A stretch of 61,302 nucleotides of DNA, taken from Candidatus Poribacteria bacterium (GTDB lineage: Bacteria > Poribacteria > WGA-4E > WGA-3G). How positions within the stretch are numbered: the first letter of the stretch is position 1; each line of letters opens with the position of its first letter. Under the pieces are notes generated by a model that was not told the origin of the DNA, ran no database searches, and saw only the letters and a program-made list of their open reading frames with translations. The translations under genes and the position numbers were made by a program. The DNA lies in contig JAGFCB010000011.1 in NCBI GenBank assembly GCA_022394775.1, forward strand, positions 1 through 61,302, written 5' to 3'. Below, piece after piece: positions 1-8,553 of this stretch.

Positions 1-38
1 ACAAAAGTTTCAATATTTATAATTTTCATACAATCTCC

Positions 39-1040
39 CTACAGTTTAACGACTTCCTTTCGACGATCTGATTCAAGGAGCGCATCACAGATACGCATTG
101 TATTTACTGCTACCTCAGACCACTCTGTTTCAAGGTTCCCAGATTGCACAATCCGCGAAAACCGCTCAATCATTGCAACCTCTTGGATGCACCCGTCAAC
201 AGTATTCTGTTCGTTTCCATCTGAACCGTGAACCCAGAATCGAGCAGTCCCTTCAGAGGTCGGGACAGTGAAATCATCACAAACAACCGAGGCACGCGTC
301 CCTGCTACCTCAAACCATTTCCGAAGTCCCGTGTCGAACCCACAATCTAAAGTGGCAATCCGTTCATCGTCAAACCAGAGGATACCCGCGAGGTTGAAAT
401 CGACACCTACCTTATAGCGCGCCGTCGCGAAAACCTGTGTCGGTATCTGCTCAAATGCCCAGAGGATTGATCGGACACAATAGTAGCCTAAATCACCGAG
501 ACTTCCGCCTGCAAACTCCTTCATCGCTCGGATATTACCGACCGGGATTGTATCCCAATTGAAAGTGAACGCCGTTGTCACTCGGCGCAGTTTTCCGAGC
601 GTGCCGTCTGTTATTTTCCGCTTCATCACCGCTGTGCGATCATGGTGCACCCACATAACACCATCCATCAGTTGCACACCGTTTTGGCGACACGCGTCCG
701 CCATAGCAATTGCTTCGGCAGTATTCGCAGCGAGCGGTTTTTCACAAAGGACATGCTTACCGTGCTCTGCCGCCTTGATCGTCCATTTAGCATGCAGCGA
801 GGGGGGTAATGGAATGTAAATAGCATCCAGTGAATCGTCGGCGAGGAGTGCATCGTAGGTGCCGTAAGCCGTCGGAACATTGTGGTCTTCTGCCCATGTT
901 GCAGCGCGTTCTTCTGTCCGACTCGCGATCGCAATTAAATCGGCGTTCTCAGCAAGATGGATCGCACGCGCAACCTTCGTGGCAATATTCGCAGTGCTAA
1001 GAATGCCCCAGCGGACAGGTTGTTTTGTTTCAGTTTTCAT
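39..1040 (-). CDS. Gfo/Idh/MocA family NAD(P)-dependent oxidoreductase
   Basis: The 333-residue protein has an N-terminal Rossmann fold with the nucleotide-binding stretch GILSTANIA (residues 12-20). The family EKP motif, with its catalytic lysine, is at residues 100-102. The C-terminal alpha/beta substrate domain carries GDLGYY near residue 182. The variant GILSTANIA loop is typical of the glucose-fructose oxidoreductase and dihydrodiol dehydrogenase branch, so a sugar or cyclic-diol substrate is plausible, but the substrate cannot be read from sequence. It is transcribed divergently from the binding-protein gene at 1261, with its own candidate promoter at 1091-1119. No oddities were seen; the length is normal for the family. 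Confidence 0.93.
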   Translation of the reverse strand: MKTETKQPVRWGILSTANIATKVARAIHLAENADLIAIASRTEERAATWAEDHNVPTAYGTYDALLADDSLDAIYIPLPPSLHAKWTIKAAEHGKHVLCEKPLAANTAEAIAMADACRQNGVQLMDGVMWVHHDRTAVMKRKITDGTLGKLRRVTTAFTFNWDTIPVGNIRAMKEFAGGSLGDLGYYCVRSILWAFEQIPTQVFATARYKVGVDFNLAGILWFDDERIATLDCGFDTGLRKWFEVAGTRASVVCDDFTVPTSEGTARFWVHGSDGNEQNTVDGCIQEVAMIERFSRIVQSGNLETEWSEVAVNTMRICDALLESDRRKEVVKL

Positions 1041-1090
1041 ATTGCTCCGTCTAATATGAGATGTTTGTTCTTGCCCGTTAGGCTTATCAT

Positions 1091-1119
1091 AATATACTGT
1101 GTAACAAAAAATAGATCAA
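1091..1119 (-). promoter_or_regulatory. candidate promoter for the oxidoreductase gene
   Basis: Read on the minus strand there is TTGATC (1114-1119), a 17-base spacer, then TATATT (1091-1096), about 50 bases upstream of the start at 1040. It is a good sigma70-type match seen directly; activity is inferred. Confidence 0.5.
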
Positions 1120-1153
1120 GTATATTAGGTGTCCGAATCGAATCGGTTTTAAC

Positions 1154-1181
1154 TTGATTTTTGGTGCGAAAATGATATAAT
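1154..1181 (+). promoter_or_regulatory. candidate promoter for the binding-protein gene
   Basis: TTGATT (1154-1159), 16-base spacer, TATAAT (1176-1181). It lies about 80 bases upstream of the start at 1261 and back to back with the minus-strand promoter at 1091-1119, so the intergenic region looks like a divergent promoter pair. Confidence 0.55.
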
Positions 1182-1260
1182 TGGAGTAAAAAAATAATCA
1201 GCACTTCGTGTGCTGTCAATAGACCAAAACATACACTTTGTATACCATCAGAGGAGTTTT

Positions 1261-2424
1261 ATGAATACGAAAAAATTCACGTTATTCGCGTCTTTATTCG
1301 CGATTATCGTACTAACTGTCGGATTTTCCGCTTGTGATCGAGTTTCCCAAATTATCGATCCGACTGCACCGCAGATGCCGGAGACCAGTGAAGAAATTTC
1401 TGTCGGTGTCGTCTTACCTGTAACAGGTCGGCTTAGCGACACATTTGGTAGTTCAGCATTGCAAGCCTATGAATTGGCACTCAGCGAGATTAACGCTGCA
1501 CAACCGAATAGTGCCCAACTCAAACTCATCATTGAAGATAATCAAGGCACTATAGACGGAACAGTTGCAGCCTTCAATAAACTGATTCAGGATGGAGTAT
1601 CTGTTATCCTTGGACCTGCGACCTCAGGTCAAACTGAGGTAGCTTTTCCAATTGCACAAAAGAATCAGGTGGTGGCAATAAGCCCAACATCCGCTTCCCG
1701 TGGACTCAGCGCGCTTGGTGATTTTGTTTTCCGGGTCTCACTTACCACAGACGTGCTCATTCCTGAAGGTATTGAAGTGACACACGCAAAACTCGATTAC
1801 CAAAAAGCCGCTACATTATATGATGAGGAAGATGTTTTCTCCACCGATAGCGACGCAGCAGTTCGGGAAGTACTCGCTGCTAAAGGGATCGAAGTGGTAG
1901 CCACTGAAACTTTCAAGGGCGGTGATGCAGACTTTTCTGAGCAGCTTAGCCGAATACAAGCACTGGATCCCGATGTTATCTTCGTTTCATCTTTAGCACC
2001 AGACAAGCCTGGAATACTCACTCAAGGGCATCAACTCGGTATATCTGCTACCTTTATCGTGCGTACATTGACTGCAGCAGAGGTCCAAGCCGTAAGTGAG
2101 GCTGCCGAGGGCGCGATAACTTTTGTCGGATGGGGCACTGCTGTTGATACACCGGGGAATAAAGCCTTTGTGGAAAATTATAGTGCCAAATTCGGCATGG
2201 AGCCAACCAATTACGCCGCTCGCCCGTACGCGACTTTCCACATTCTAGCAGAAGCGATCGCGAACGCACAATCAACTGACGCGGTTTCAATCCGAGATGC
2301 ACTTGCAAGTATCAAAGATTTTGACACCATTTTCGGCAAATTCTCTTTTGATGCGAACGGAGACGCGGTTTATGACACGAAGATACTAATTGTCCAGGAT
2401 GGCAAGTTGGTACGCTTTGAGTAA
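1261..2424 (+). CDS. ABC-type branched-chain amino acid/amide substrate-binding lipoprotein (PBP type 1)
   Basis: A hydrophobic signal segment (residues 6-22) ends in FSAC with Cys25, a plausible lipobox, so the protein is probably anchored outside the inner membrane. The mature part begins with the LivJ-like pattern SVGVVLPVTGRLSD, followed by features such as GPATSGQTE and SPTSAS near the ligand cleft. This is the Leu/Ile/Val-binding periplasmic protein fold. The ATG at 1261 is preferred over an upstream in-frame start because GAGGAG sits at 1251-1256. The length (387 residues) is normal. No permease or ATPase genes lie next to it, so it may be an orphan receptor or serve a transporter elsewhere; the ligand is unknown. 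Confidence 0.9.
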   Translation: MNTKKFTLFASLFAIIVLTVGFSACDRVSQIIDPTAPQMPETSEEISVGVVLPVTGRLSDTFGSSALQAYELALSEINAAQPNSAQLKLIIEDNQGTIDGTVAAFNKLIQDGVSVILGPATSGQTEVAFPIAQKNQVVAISPTSASRGLSALGDFVFRVSLTTDVLIPEGIEVTHAKLDYQKAATLYDEEDVFSTDSDAAVREVLAAKGIEVVATETFKGGDADFSEQLSRIQALDPDVIFVSSLAPDKPGILTQGHQLGISATFIVRTLTAAEVQAVSEAAEGAITFVGWGTAVDTPGNKAFVENYSAKFGMEPTNYAARPYATFHILAEAIANAQSTDAVSIRDALASIKDFDTIFGKFSFDANGDAVYDTKILIVQDGKLVRFE

Positions 2425-2480
2425 GCCTCGGCTGAACGTATTAAGATAGGCTGCCTTGACAGGTACCAAGATCCTAATAG

Positions 2481-3347
2481 GTGGAAGGTTTGGAGAATGT
2501 ATTAGATCAGTTTTACACTAAATCAGAGGTCGCCGAAATATGTTGGCAGCATTTCACAAACACGCTCTCAACGCTAAACCGGGATTTCAGCGACCTCTTT
2601 TTTGTCGAACCTGCTGCTGGCACCGGCGCGTTTTACAAACTCCTACCGGTAGAGAAGCGATTCGGCATCGATCTCGTACCGAAATGTAAGGATGTGAAAT
2701 CCCAAGATTTTTTGAACGTCACCGATTTTCCATCCGCACCCCGAGATACCGTTATCATCAGTAATCCACCGTTTGGCAAACGCGGGAAGTTAGCGATCGC
2801 CTTCTTCAATCATGCTGCCCGTTTGGCAGACATCGTCGCGTTTATTGTGCCTGTTAATTTTCGCAAATTTACAACTCATAAACAACTTGATCCGAACATG
2901 CGCTTCATCAGCAAATTGTCACTGCCAAGGGATGCATTCTACCTCCACACGGGCAAGTCGTACTCCGTAAATACAGAATTTCAGATATGGACCCGTTTGG
3001 CAAGCCCCCATCCAGATATGCGTCAATATAAACCCTTACCGATTCAACATAAAGATTTTCAGATGTGGCAGTACAATAACACACCTAATGCTTTGAAAGT
3101 CTTCCAGAACCCTTTCGATTTTGCTGTACCGTGTCAAGGCTGGCAAGATTATTCACGTAGAGAGACAGATGAAAAGCAGTGTGAAAAGAGTAAGCAGTGG
3201 ATACTTTTAAAAGCAAAAAATTCTACTGTCTTATCGCGCTTGATGGAGATTGATTATGAACACTTAGCACAAGAATGTGCTACGGCGGTCCCGGGTTTCC
3301 GAAAAGGCGATTTGGTGCAAGCATACACAGACACCTACGATAAGTAG
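2481..3347 (+). CDS. SAM-dependent DNA adenine-methyltransferase-like protein
   Basis: The 288-residue protein carries a SAM-binding motif EPAAGTGAF (residues 43-51) and the catalytic NPPFGK (95-100). Together these are the signature of N6-adenine and related amino-methyltransferases in the order of the gamma class. The rest (aromatic-rich, many Lys) could form a small target-recognition part. No restriction gene is adjacent, so it may be an orphan regulatory or phage-derived methylase. The start is uncertain: GTG at 2481 has no clear ribosome site, and a purine-rich run overlaps the first codons just before TTG at 2490. A protein or small-molecule methylase is a less likely alternative, given NPPF. 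Confidence 0.75.
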   Translation: MEGLENVLDQFYTKSEVAEICWQHFTNTLSTLNRDFSDLFFVEPAAGTGAFYKLLPVEKRFGIDLVPKCKDVKSQDFLNVTDFPSAPRDTVIISNPPFGKRGKLAIAFFNHAARLADIVAFIVPVNFRKFTTHKQLDPNMRFISKLSLPRDAFYLHTGKSYSVNTEFQIWTRLASPHPDMRQYKPLPIQHKDFQMWQYNNTPNALKVFQNPFDFAVPCQGWQDYSRRETDEKQCEKSKQWILLKAKNSTVLSRLMEIDYEHLAQECATAVPGFRKGDLVQAYTDTYDK

Positions 3348-3382
3348 AAGTCGCTGTCAAGATTCGCTTCTATTCAACCACC

Positions 3383-4525
3383 TTAACTCGCTCCAAACCG
3401 TTCCGGACGATAAGAAGCAAACCAATCCACCTGGACATCATCCGCGATCTCTATAGTCGCCATTTCACCCACCAAAGGTGCTAACGTCACGCCGCTATGC
3501 ATGAGCGTAATATACAAGTTCGGCACCGCTTCAGTAAATCCCAGTACTGGAAACCCATCAAGCGGCATCGGACGATAACCAACCGGTGTCGGAATCGCCT
3601 TCGCATCTGCTATTACCGGCAAATAGGCTCTGGCACGGTCAAGAAGTGCGTCAGCATGCTGTTGCGAATCATCGCGGTTGATCCCTTCCTGTGTCCCTTG
3701 CCCAATTCTGAGGCTCCCGTCAGATAGTTGCCGGAGGTGGAGGTGTTGATGCTTCTCATCCTTTGATGGTGCATGAATTATCGCTACATTGTGTAATACC
3801 TCAGCACACGGTGTGGTCTTAATAACAATACCAGGACTCCGCTGTTGCGGAATATGGACTCGCGCCAGAGAAGCCAATTCGGTCGTCTGAACACCGCTTG
3901 CTAAAACAACGACATCACACGAAAACTCGCCATTGGTTGTTTTCACAGCGGCGATATTGTTATCACGAATGACAAAACCTGTGACGCTGGTTTGCGCATA
4001 TACAATCGCCTCCGCTTCGCGCGCGCGCCGGAGACAAACGTCAATAAAAACATCGGTTTCAATGTGGATATCCGCTTCCGAAAGGGACGCAGCTAACACA
4101 GGACCAGGGCTGAGATGCGGTTCGAGTGCTAATATCTCGTCACGGGTGATAAGACGACACGGATACCCCCACGCTTGGAGCTGTTGGATACGTTCACGCA
4201 GCTGCCTCGCACGTTGCGGATCGTTTTCCCAACGCATTTCACCACCATAGTGGATACCGATATCTGTATCAAGTTGATGTGCCAACCGATACCACATATC
4301 AAGCGAACGCCGATTCAGTGTGTGATACTCGCGTGGATCCTTCCCGAAAGCATTTGCCCAAGCAAAAGAATGTCCAGACGCACCTGAACCAGGGATGTCG
4401 CGTTCCAGAAGCGTAACGTCAAAGCCATCTCGCTGGGACAGATGATAAGCGAGCGTAGCACCAATGATACCCGCACCCACTATTACTACTTTTTTCGGCT
4501 TGGAATTAGGAGATATGTTTGACAT
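3383..4525 (-). CDS. FAD-dependent oxidoreductase of the D-amino acid oxidase (DAO) family
   Basis: The 380-residue protein starts with a dinucleotide-binding motif GAGIIGATLAYHL (residues 17-29) and the ribose-binding acidic residue in LLER (Glu41). The C-terminus has the DAO-type sequence GYRPMPLDGFPVLG followed by a histidine-rich HSGVTLAP. It probably oxidises a secondary or primary amine or amino acid with flavin; the closest general models are glycine/sarcosine oxidase-like enzymes. A soluble cytoplasmic location is expected because no signal peptide is seen. It lies alone between a plus-strand methylase and the palindromic repeat at 4545-4685. The precise substrate is not predictable. 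Confidence 0.88.
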   Translation of the reverse strand: MSNISPNSKPKKVVIVGAGIIGATLAYHLSQRDGFDVTLLERDIPGSGASGHSFAWANAFGKDPREYHTLNRRSLDMWYRLAHQLDTDIGIHYGGEMRWENDPQRARQLRERIQQLQAWGYPCRLITRDEILALEPHLSPGPVLAASLSEADIHIETDVFIDVCLRRAREAEAIVYAQTSVTGFVIRDNNIAAVKTTNGEFSCDVVVLASGVQTTELASLARVHIPQQRSPGIVIKTTPCAEVLHNVAIIHAPSKDEKHQHLHLRQLSDGSLRIGQGTQEGINRDDSQQHADALLDRARAYLPVIADAKAIPTPVGYRPMPLDGFPVLGFTEAVPNLYITLMHSGVTLAPLVGEMATIEIADDVQVDWFASYRPERFGAS

Positions 4526-4544
4526 TGTAGTTATCAGAGGGAAT

Positions 4545-4685
4545 AGTTATCAGTACGGCGAGTACGCCTTTCAGTTATCAGTTGTCAGTTAAGAGGCATG
4601 CTGTGGCAGTAACACATTATGTACCTGCCACAAGGTCTTAACTGAAAACTGAAAGGTTTTTCGCAGAAAAACCGTACTGATAACT
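4545..4685. repeat. nested palindromic repeat, about 141 bp
   Basis: Outer arms AGTTATCAGTACGG (4545-4558) and CCGTACTGATAACT (4672-4685) are perfect over 14 bases. Inside them CCTTTCAG/CTGAAAGG, TCAGTTAAGA (4585-4594)/TCTTAACTGA (4636-4645) and TGTGGCAG (4602-4609)/CTGCCACA (4625-4632) pair in nested order. The whole intergenic gap can fold into one long hairpin. It resembles a MITE or extended REP-type element and lies between two minus-strand genes. Confidence 0.7.
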
Positions 4686-4700
4686 GACCCCTGACAACTA

Positions 4701-5321
4701 CTAACGATGTGCTGCGACAATAAATCCTGTCAAGCCCGCAAGCAACAACTGAAAGCCAGTTTGATAAAATAGCATGAAAAACGGTTGACAGAGCGCAAGC
4801 AACCCCAGTGCGATTAAACCAATAGAGAAGCGTTCACACAAGGTTTTCTGCGAAAAGACAATCGAAAAAACGATGACACCGGGTAGGAGCAGATGTAGGG
4901 CAGTGCTACCGAGTGATGGAAAAAAGGGTTGATAGAGAAAAATAATGCCGATACACGCGAAAAGTGCTGAACCAATAGTCGAGACCCGCTTCGCAGCCGT
5001 CGTCATACCGAAAGCAACAGCACAAGCGAACAAAATGTGGAATGCCGAACCGCGCAAAATTGATGGGATCGGTAGATAGAGAAACCCAAATCCAATCACC
5101 AAACCCATGCCTGATATAATGGCGATTGGCCCTTTATTCTTAAAGGCAATCCCACCAAGAATAGCAGCGATACTCAACAGCACCAAAGAGATGCCCTTAA
5201 GCAAAACACTATTTTCTGTCATAATCGCTGGTAGCAGCGAAATACCTTCTATATAGAGAAAAATAGTGCCAACTACGAAAAACCCGATCGCAATTAATTG
5301 ATTTCGTTTTTCCTTCGCCAT
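4701..5321 (-). CDS. polytopic membrane protein with internal repeats, unknown function
   Basis: The 206 residues form about seven hydrophobic segments separated by short charged turns, so it is an integral inner-membrane protein. No family is recognised. The second half is built from a repeated pattern of roughly 45-50 residues: an aromatic FLYxPFxPS-type segment, then HLLLAG-like residues, then a short basic turn. It is visible as FLYLPIPSI, FLYQPFFPSL and LCQPFFMLF with the parts that follow. The N-terminal segment (FLYIEGISLL) may be a further diverged copy. It is followed by the palindromic repeat at 4545-4685. The next gene upstream on the same strand is at 5364, leaving a 42-base gap, so co-transcription is possible. 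Function cannot be assigned. Confidence 0.7.
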   Translation of the reverse strand: MAKEKRNQLIAIGFFVVGTIFLYIEGISLLPAIMTENSVLLKGISLVLLSIAAILGGIAFKNKGPIAIISGMGLVIGFGFLYLPIPSILRGSAFHILFACAVAFGMTTAAKRVSTIGSALFACIGIIFLYQPFFPSLGSTALHLLLPGVIVFSIVFSQKTLCERFSIGLIALGLLALCQPFFMLFYQTGFQLLLAGLTGFIVAAHR

Positions 5322-5363
5322 AGCAATCTTTTAGAGACCGGTAACCTCATCCACCTACGATTT

Positions 5364-5828
5364 TCACTCTTTCCGTTTCAACAAGCGGTTTACCCAACTT
5401 TTAGACTGTTCCTCCGTCAACTGATTTGTTAAATCATCAACTTGTGCAGACCAGTCCCCTCTTTCGGCTTGGAAAGATTCAACGCTCTCGCGAAGCTGCG
5501 TATTTTCAGCGATAAGTGCGTTATTTTCTTTTTCTAATCTATCACAAGTTTCCCGGAGGTAGGTAATATCAATAATTTGGCAGCTGAGATTCTCAATAAT
5601 GTCATCTGTCGGAATATTATAGGTGAGTTTCTTTATTAGCGGGGCAAGTCCATCAACCCGTAGCTGTACCTGTGGCTTCGTGGAGCGCCCCGGTTCTCCA
5701 GAGCGGGCAGAAACGACGCGTAGATACGGCTCAATTTCTACATCTTGCCGCTCTAATGCTCGAATAATAATTCCCTCTTCCACACCTATTATCTCTGAGA
5801 CTTCAGAAGGGTTCATATAGAGGTCCAT
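5364..5828 (-). CDS. hypothetical protein, possible N-terminal DNA-binding region plus coiled coil
   Basis: The N-terminus (residues about 5-30, NPSEVSEIIGVEEGIIIRAL) looks like a short helix-turn-helix of the kind that recognises DNA in excisionase or MerR-type proteins. It is followed by a basic segment with SGEPGRSTK. The C-terminal half (about 85-145) is a long charged heptad-like helix ending in a basic tail (NRLLKRKE), so a dimeric coiled coil is likely. The ATG at 5828 is chosen over TTG at 5834. It could be a transcription factor or a structural adaptor. The DNA-binding reading is an inference from pattern only. Confidence 0.6.
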   Translation of the reverse strand: MDLYMNPSEVSEIIGVEEGIIIRALERQDVEIEPYLRVVSARSGEPGRSTKPQVQLRVDGLAPLIKKLTYNIPTDDIIENLSCQIIDITYLRETCDRLEKENNALIAENTQLRESVESFQAERGDWSAQVDDLTNQLTEEQSKSWVNRLLKRKE

Positions 5829-6041
5829 TCCCAAATTCCCTAATCCAATTTTAACGAAGTGTAGTAAATCTAAATGACACCAACGTCGTTTTTCTTAAAA
5901 AAACAGATTAATAATAGGATACTACATATTACTTTGTTTGACAAATTAATATTCGGATACCCCACGGTAGGAGTGATCTCGCGGGTCTTTACTTGATTGA
6001 TGAGGCTTGAACCTTGCCAGTTTTCAAGATAGATGCAAGTC

Positions 6042-6782
6042 CTACGAAATCCCGTCCCAATATTTCCACATATCCTCGGGGGTTTCAAACCTAATCTCGT
6101 CGAGATCTTTTCGGCGATATCTACTGATGAGGGCAATTCTGACATTGTGCCCACAGTTTGAACCAGCAGTATGGCTCATTTGATGATGCCAGAAACAGAC
6201 ATCGCCGCCCTCACCTGTGAACTCATAACTCGGTCCTAAATCAAACGGAGCGACACCACCGGGGAGACTATCCAAATCATGATGTCTGAAATACTCTGCC
6301 CAAACTCGATGGCTCCCGGGCCAGACAGTAAACCCACCATCCTGTTTTTTAACCGTGTCAAGATAAACGGTCGCACCGAGCGTAAACGCACCAACAACAC
6401 CCTTTGGTACACCGTTCGTCGGGGTATGGTAACCGTCGAGGTGTCCGCCGCCGGGTTCGCGCCATTCCCTATCTGGATCCGGGAAATTGATATGGGGACC
6501 TGCACCACCGCTTGAATTTAATCTATCCTTGCCAACGAGTTCTTCTGCCATAGCGAAGACCCGGTTGTTGTACGTCGTCCCAGCGATAACATCTTCACCA
6601 CCGATAGGCACCGTACGATAACCTTTACGAATCCAAGACTCCGGGTCGTCTCTATCCTCGTCGAGTGCCTCCCAAAGCCTGTCAAGTGCAGCATCAACCG
6701 TCTCTGGTTCCACTGCACCGCGCACAACCAAATATCCGTTTTCTTTGAAGAATTCTTTGTCTGCATCCGATAAATGTGGCAT
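6042..6782 (-). CDS. phytanoyl-CoA dioxygenase (PhyH) family Fe(II)/2-oxoglutarate oxygenase
   Basis: The 246-residue protein shows the non-haem iron facial triad: HxD at His114/Asp116 in GGGHLDGYHT and a distal histidine at His204 in QMSHTAGSN. Arg215 is the likely 2-oxoglutarate-binding residue. The jelly-roll segment TVWPGSHRVW is typical of the family. These enzymes hydroxylate an organic substrate at the expense of O2 and 2-oxoglutarate; the substrate here is unknown and need not be a CoA ester. The gene follows the enolase-superfamily gene by about 34 bases on the same strand, suggesting a two-gene catabolic unit. Confidence 0.92.
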   Translation of the reverse strand: MPHLSDADKEFFKENGYLVVRGAVEPETVDAALDRLWEALDEDRDDPESWIRKGYRTVPIGGEDVIAGTTYNNRVFAMAEELVGKDRLNSSGGAGPHINFPDPDREWREPGGGHLDGYHTPTNGVPKGVVGAFTLGATVYLDTVKKQDGGFTVWPGSHRVWAEYFRHHDLDSLPGGVAPFDLGPSYEFTGEGGDVCFWHHQMSHTAGSNCGHNVRIALISRYRRKDLDEIRFETPEDMWKYWDGIS

Positions 6783-6816
6783 ATTCTTTTTTTCCTTTCA
6801 GATTGCAAGTACGTTG

Positions 6817-7941
6817 CTACACACGAACATCAAATCCGTTCTCTTCACGCGCCTTTTGGTAAGGTCCTTCCTCTATATTCAACCCGAAACCTGGACGCTG
6901 GGGTACATTCACATAACCGTTGGATACGGAATAAGCCGAATCATCTATACCCGGAGTCGTCGCATGATCCCACTCGGTGAACTCAAATCGCGCCACCTTC
7001 GCTGCAAGATGACAGGTAACGAAATTACCGTAGTAGCCACCATAGTGATGCGGTGCGGTGCCAACGCCGGAGGCATCCAATTCAGGACCCAATTCAAGCC
7101 AACGTGAAAAGCCAGGATAAAAAATATCGTATTGGACGATGTCAATGAGGCCATCTTTTGCCCAATCTACGAGGTGCGGTGACGCCCCCCCTTCACCATC
7201 GGCAATGCGGGTTTCCAAACCTTCGGCATTTAGCCACTCTTTTAAGAGGCTATAGACGCGGGCATCCTCGTGGAACGCTTCTTCCATCCAATAGACCTTC
7301 GCATCGGCAGCTCCACCTAATACCTGTTTGGTTAAATTAAGGTTATAGCCGTTGTTTGCATCTATCAAAATCGTAGCATCAGGTCCAACAGCCTCGCGCA
7401 CAGCACAGATAACATCAATATCCCGCTGAGTCCCTTTATCAAGAGGCATGTGCATCGCGCCACGACCTACTTTGATCTTATAGGCGTTATGTCCGCGCGC
7501 TTTTCCCTCTAATGCCTCGGAGGCGATAAGCGCAGCTGCTTCAGCATTATCGTCAATATGCAAATCATCAATATAAAGCGAGGTATCGTAACACGGTGCT
7601 TGGAACGCACCGTTCTGCCCAGAAAGCATTGCATATACCGGTTTCTGTGTTAACTGTCCGACCAAATCCCAGAGCGGGTACTCCAGCATCCTGAATTCTT
7701 CGGTGACACCACTTTCTGTGTCAAACGCCTCGCTCAACTGAAACCCGACAATCGACTCGGCTTTTTCACGTGAAATCGGTGAAAACCCAAAACCGCTAAC
7801 CCCATCTGTCGTCGTTAGGCGAGCAATAGGGGGACGGACATGCAGCCCGTGTTCACCAAGCCGCGAATTGCAACCGGCTTTGCGTGGACGCTCGCCTGTC
7901 AAGCGTGCCCATTCAATACGTTCAATTCTCACATTCTCCAT
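6817..7941 (-). CDS. enolase-superfamily (mandelate racemase/muconate lactonizing) enzyme
   Basis: The 374-residue protein has the KxK pair at residues 155-157, the first metal aspartate in ILIDANNGY (Asp194), WMEE (Glu220/221) and ADGEG (Asp248/Glu250). A C-terminal histidine pair lies in TAPHHYGG. This set matches acid-sugar dehydratases and racemases of the mandelate racemase subgroup, which abstract an alpha proton next to a carboxylate using Mg2+. The reaction is probably dehydration of a sugar acid; the exact substrate is open. It lies directly upstream of the PhyH gene and has an unusual duplicated leader (7942-7995) carrying the ribosome-binding site. Confidence 0.88.
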   Translation of the reverse strand: MENVRIERIEWARLTGERPRKAGCNSRLGEHGLHVRPPIARLTTTDGVSGFGFSPISREKAESIVGFQLSEAFDTESGVTEEFRMLEYPLWDLVGQLTQKPVYAMLSGQNGAFQAPCYDTSLYIDDLHIDDNAEAAALIASEALEGKARGHNAYKIKVGRGAMHMPLDKGTQRDIDVICAVREAVGPDATILIDANNGYNLNLTKQVLGGAADAKVYWMEEAFHEDARVYSLLKEWLNAEGLETRIADGEGGASPHLVDWAKDGLIDIVQYDIFYPGFSRWLELGPELDASGVGTAPHHYGGYYGNFVTCHLAAKVARFEFTEWDHATTPGIDDSAYSVSNGYVNVPQRPGFGLNIEEGPYQKAREENGFDVRV

Positions 7942-7995
7942 TTTTTAATTTTCCTTGCGGTTCGTTTTTTTAACTTTCCTTGCGGTTCGGTTAGG
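7942..7995 (-). repeat. tandemly duplicated leader with ribosome-binding site
   Basis: On the minus strand the motif CGAACCGCAAGGAAA is present twice in a row (roughly 7950-7964 and 7975-7989), each followed by a TTAAAAA-type run. The proximal copy ends at the ATG of the 7941 gene, so AAGGAAA acts as Shine-Dalgarno. The same leader occurs on the plus strand just before the unrelated start at 35876. Confidence 0.6.
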
Positions 7996-8015
7996 TGGAT
8001 TTGAGGTTTGAAGAA

Positions 8016-8525
8016 TTACAGTTGGGTTTCAAGTAGCGCGAGGCTTTTCGGGTCCAACTTATGATAGTTCTCAATTTCATATCTGTTACCATCAGCATCC
8101 TTAATCAGGACGCGTCCGTTCTCAAGCGTGACAATATCGTACCGAGTACGCAAACCGAATTCTACATCCCCTTGAGAAGTTTCAACCACCCACTGCGTAA
8201 TCCCGAATTGTCCATCCAACTCGTGAATCTTGGTAATCTTCGGCATAAAGTACCGTTTCTGTAACTCCCCCACGAGCACCTCACCCGACGCGCGAGGAAG
8301 CTGCTTTATATCCTCAATAATGCCGAGTTCATTAGATTCTTCGTCCATGAGGGAAATATATCGGCTGGTCTCGCTGACAGGAAAAGCACAGACCGGTTCG
8401 ACCTTCGCATGGGTCGTTCCATCTGGAAGTTGGACAACAAGTTCTTCAAATGCGTTTCGCTCAATTCTGACACGGCTCGCATCAAGGAACTCTAATTCAT
8501 CAGTTACCTTAATCGCTTCCTTCAT
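8016..8525 (-). CDS. DUF1854 family protein, partner of the adjacent ABC transporter
   Basis: The start at 8525 is set by a strong ribosome site (AAGGAGG at 8533-8539) just after the stop of the upstream transporter gene, giving 169 residues. The sequence contains the DUF1854-like pattern VCAFPVSETSRYISLMDEE with ELGIIEDIKQLP. It ends with an all-beta stretch followed by YDIVTLENGRVLIKDADGNRYEI, which is the recognisable family core. From memory, DUF1854 genes commonly sit beside an ABC transporter of the type seen here, including in cyanophycin-related loci, but no cyanophycin gene is in this window. It is probably cytoplasmic and a regulatory or accessory partner of the exporter; its biochemical role is unknown. 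Confidence 0.75.
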   Translation of the reverse strand: MKEAIKVTDELEFLDASRVRIERNAFEELVVQLPDGTTHAKVEPVCAFPVSETSRYISLMDEESNELGIIEDIKQLPRASGEVLVGELQKRYFMPKITKIHELDGQFGITQWVVETSQGDVEFGLRTRYDIVTLENGRVLIKDADGNRYEIENYHKLDPKSLALLETQL

Positions 8526-8553
8526 CAACGCGCCTCCTTCTGCAATGGTCAAA

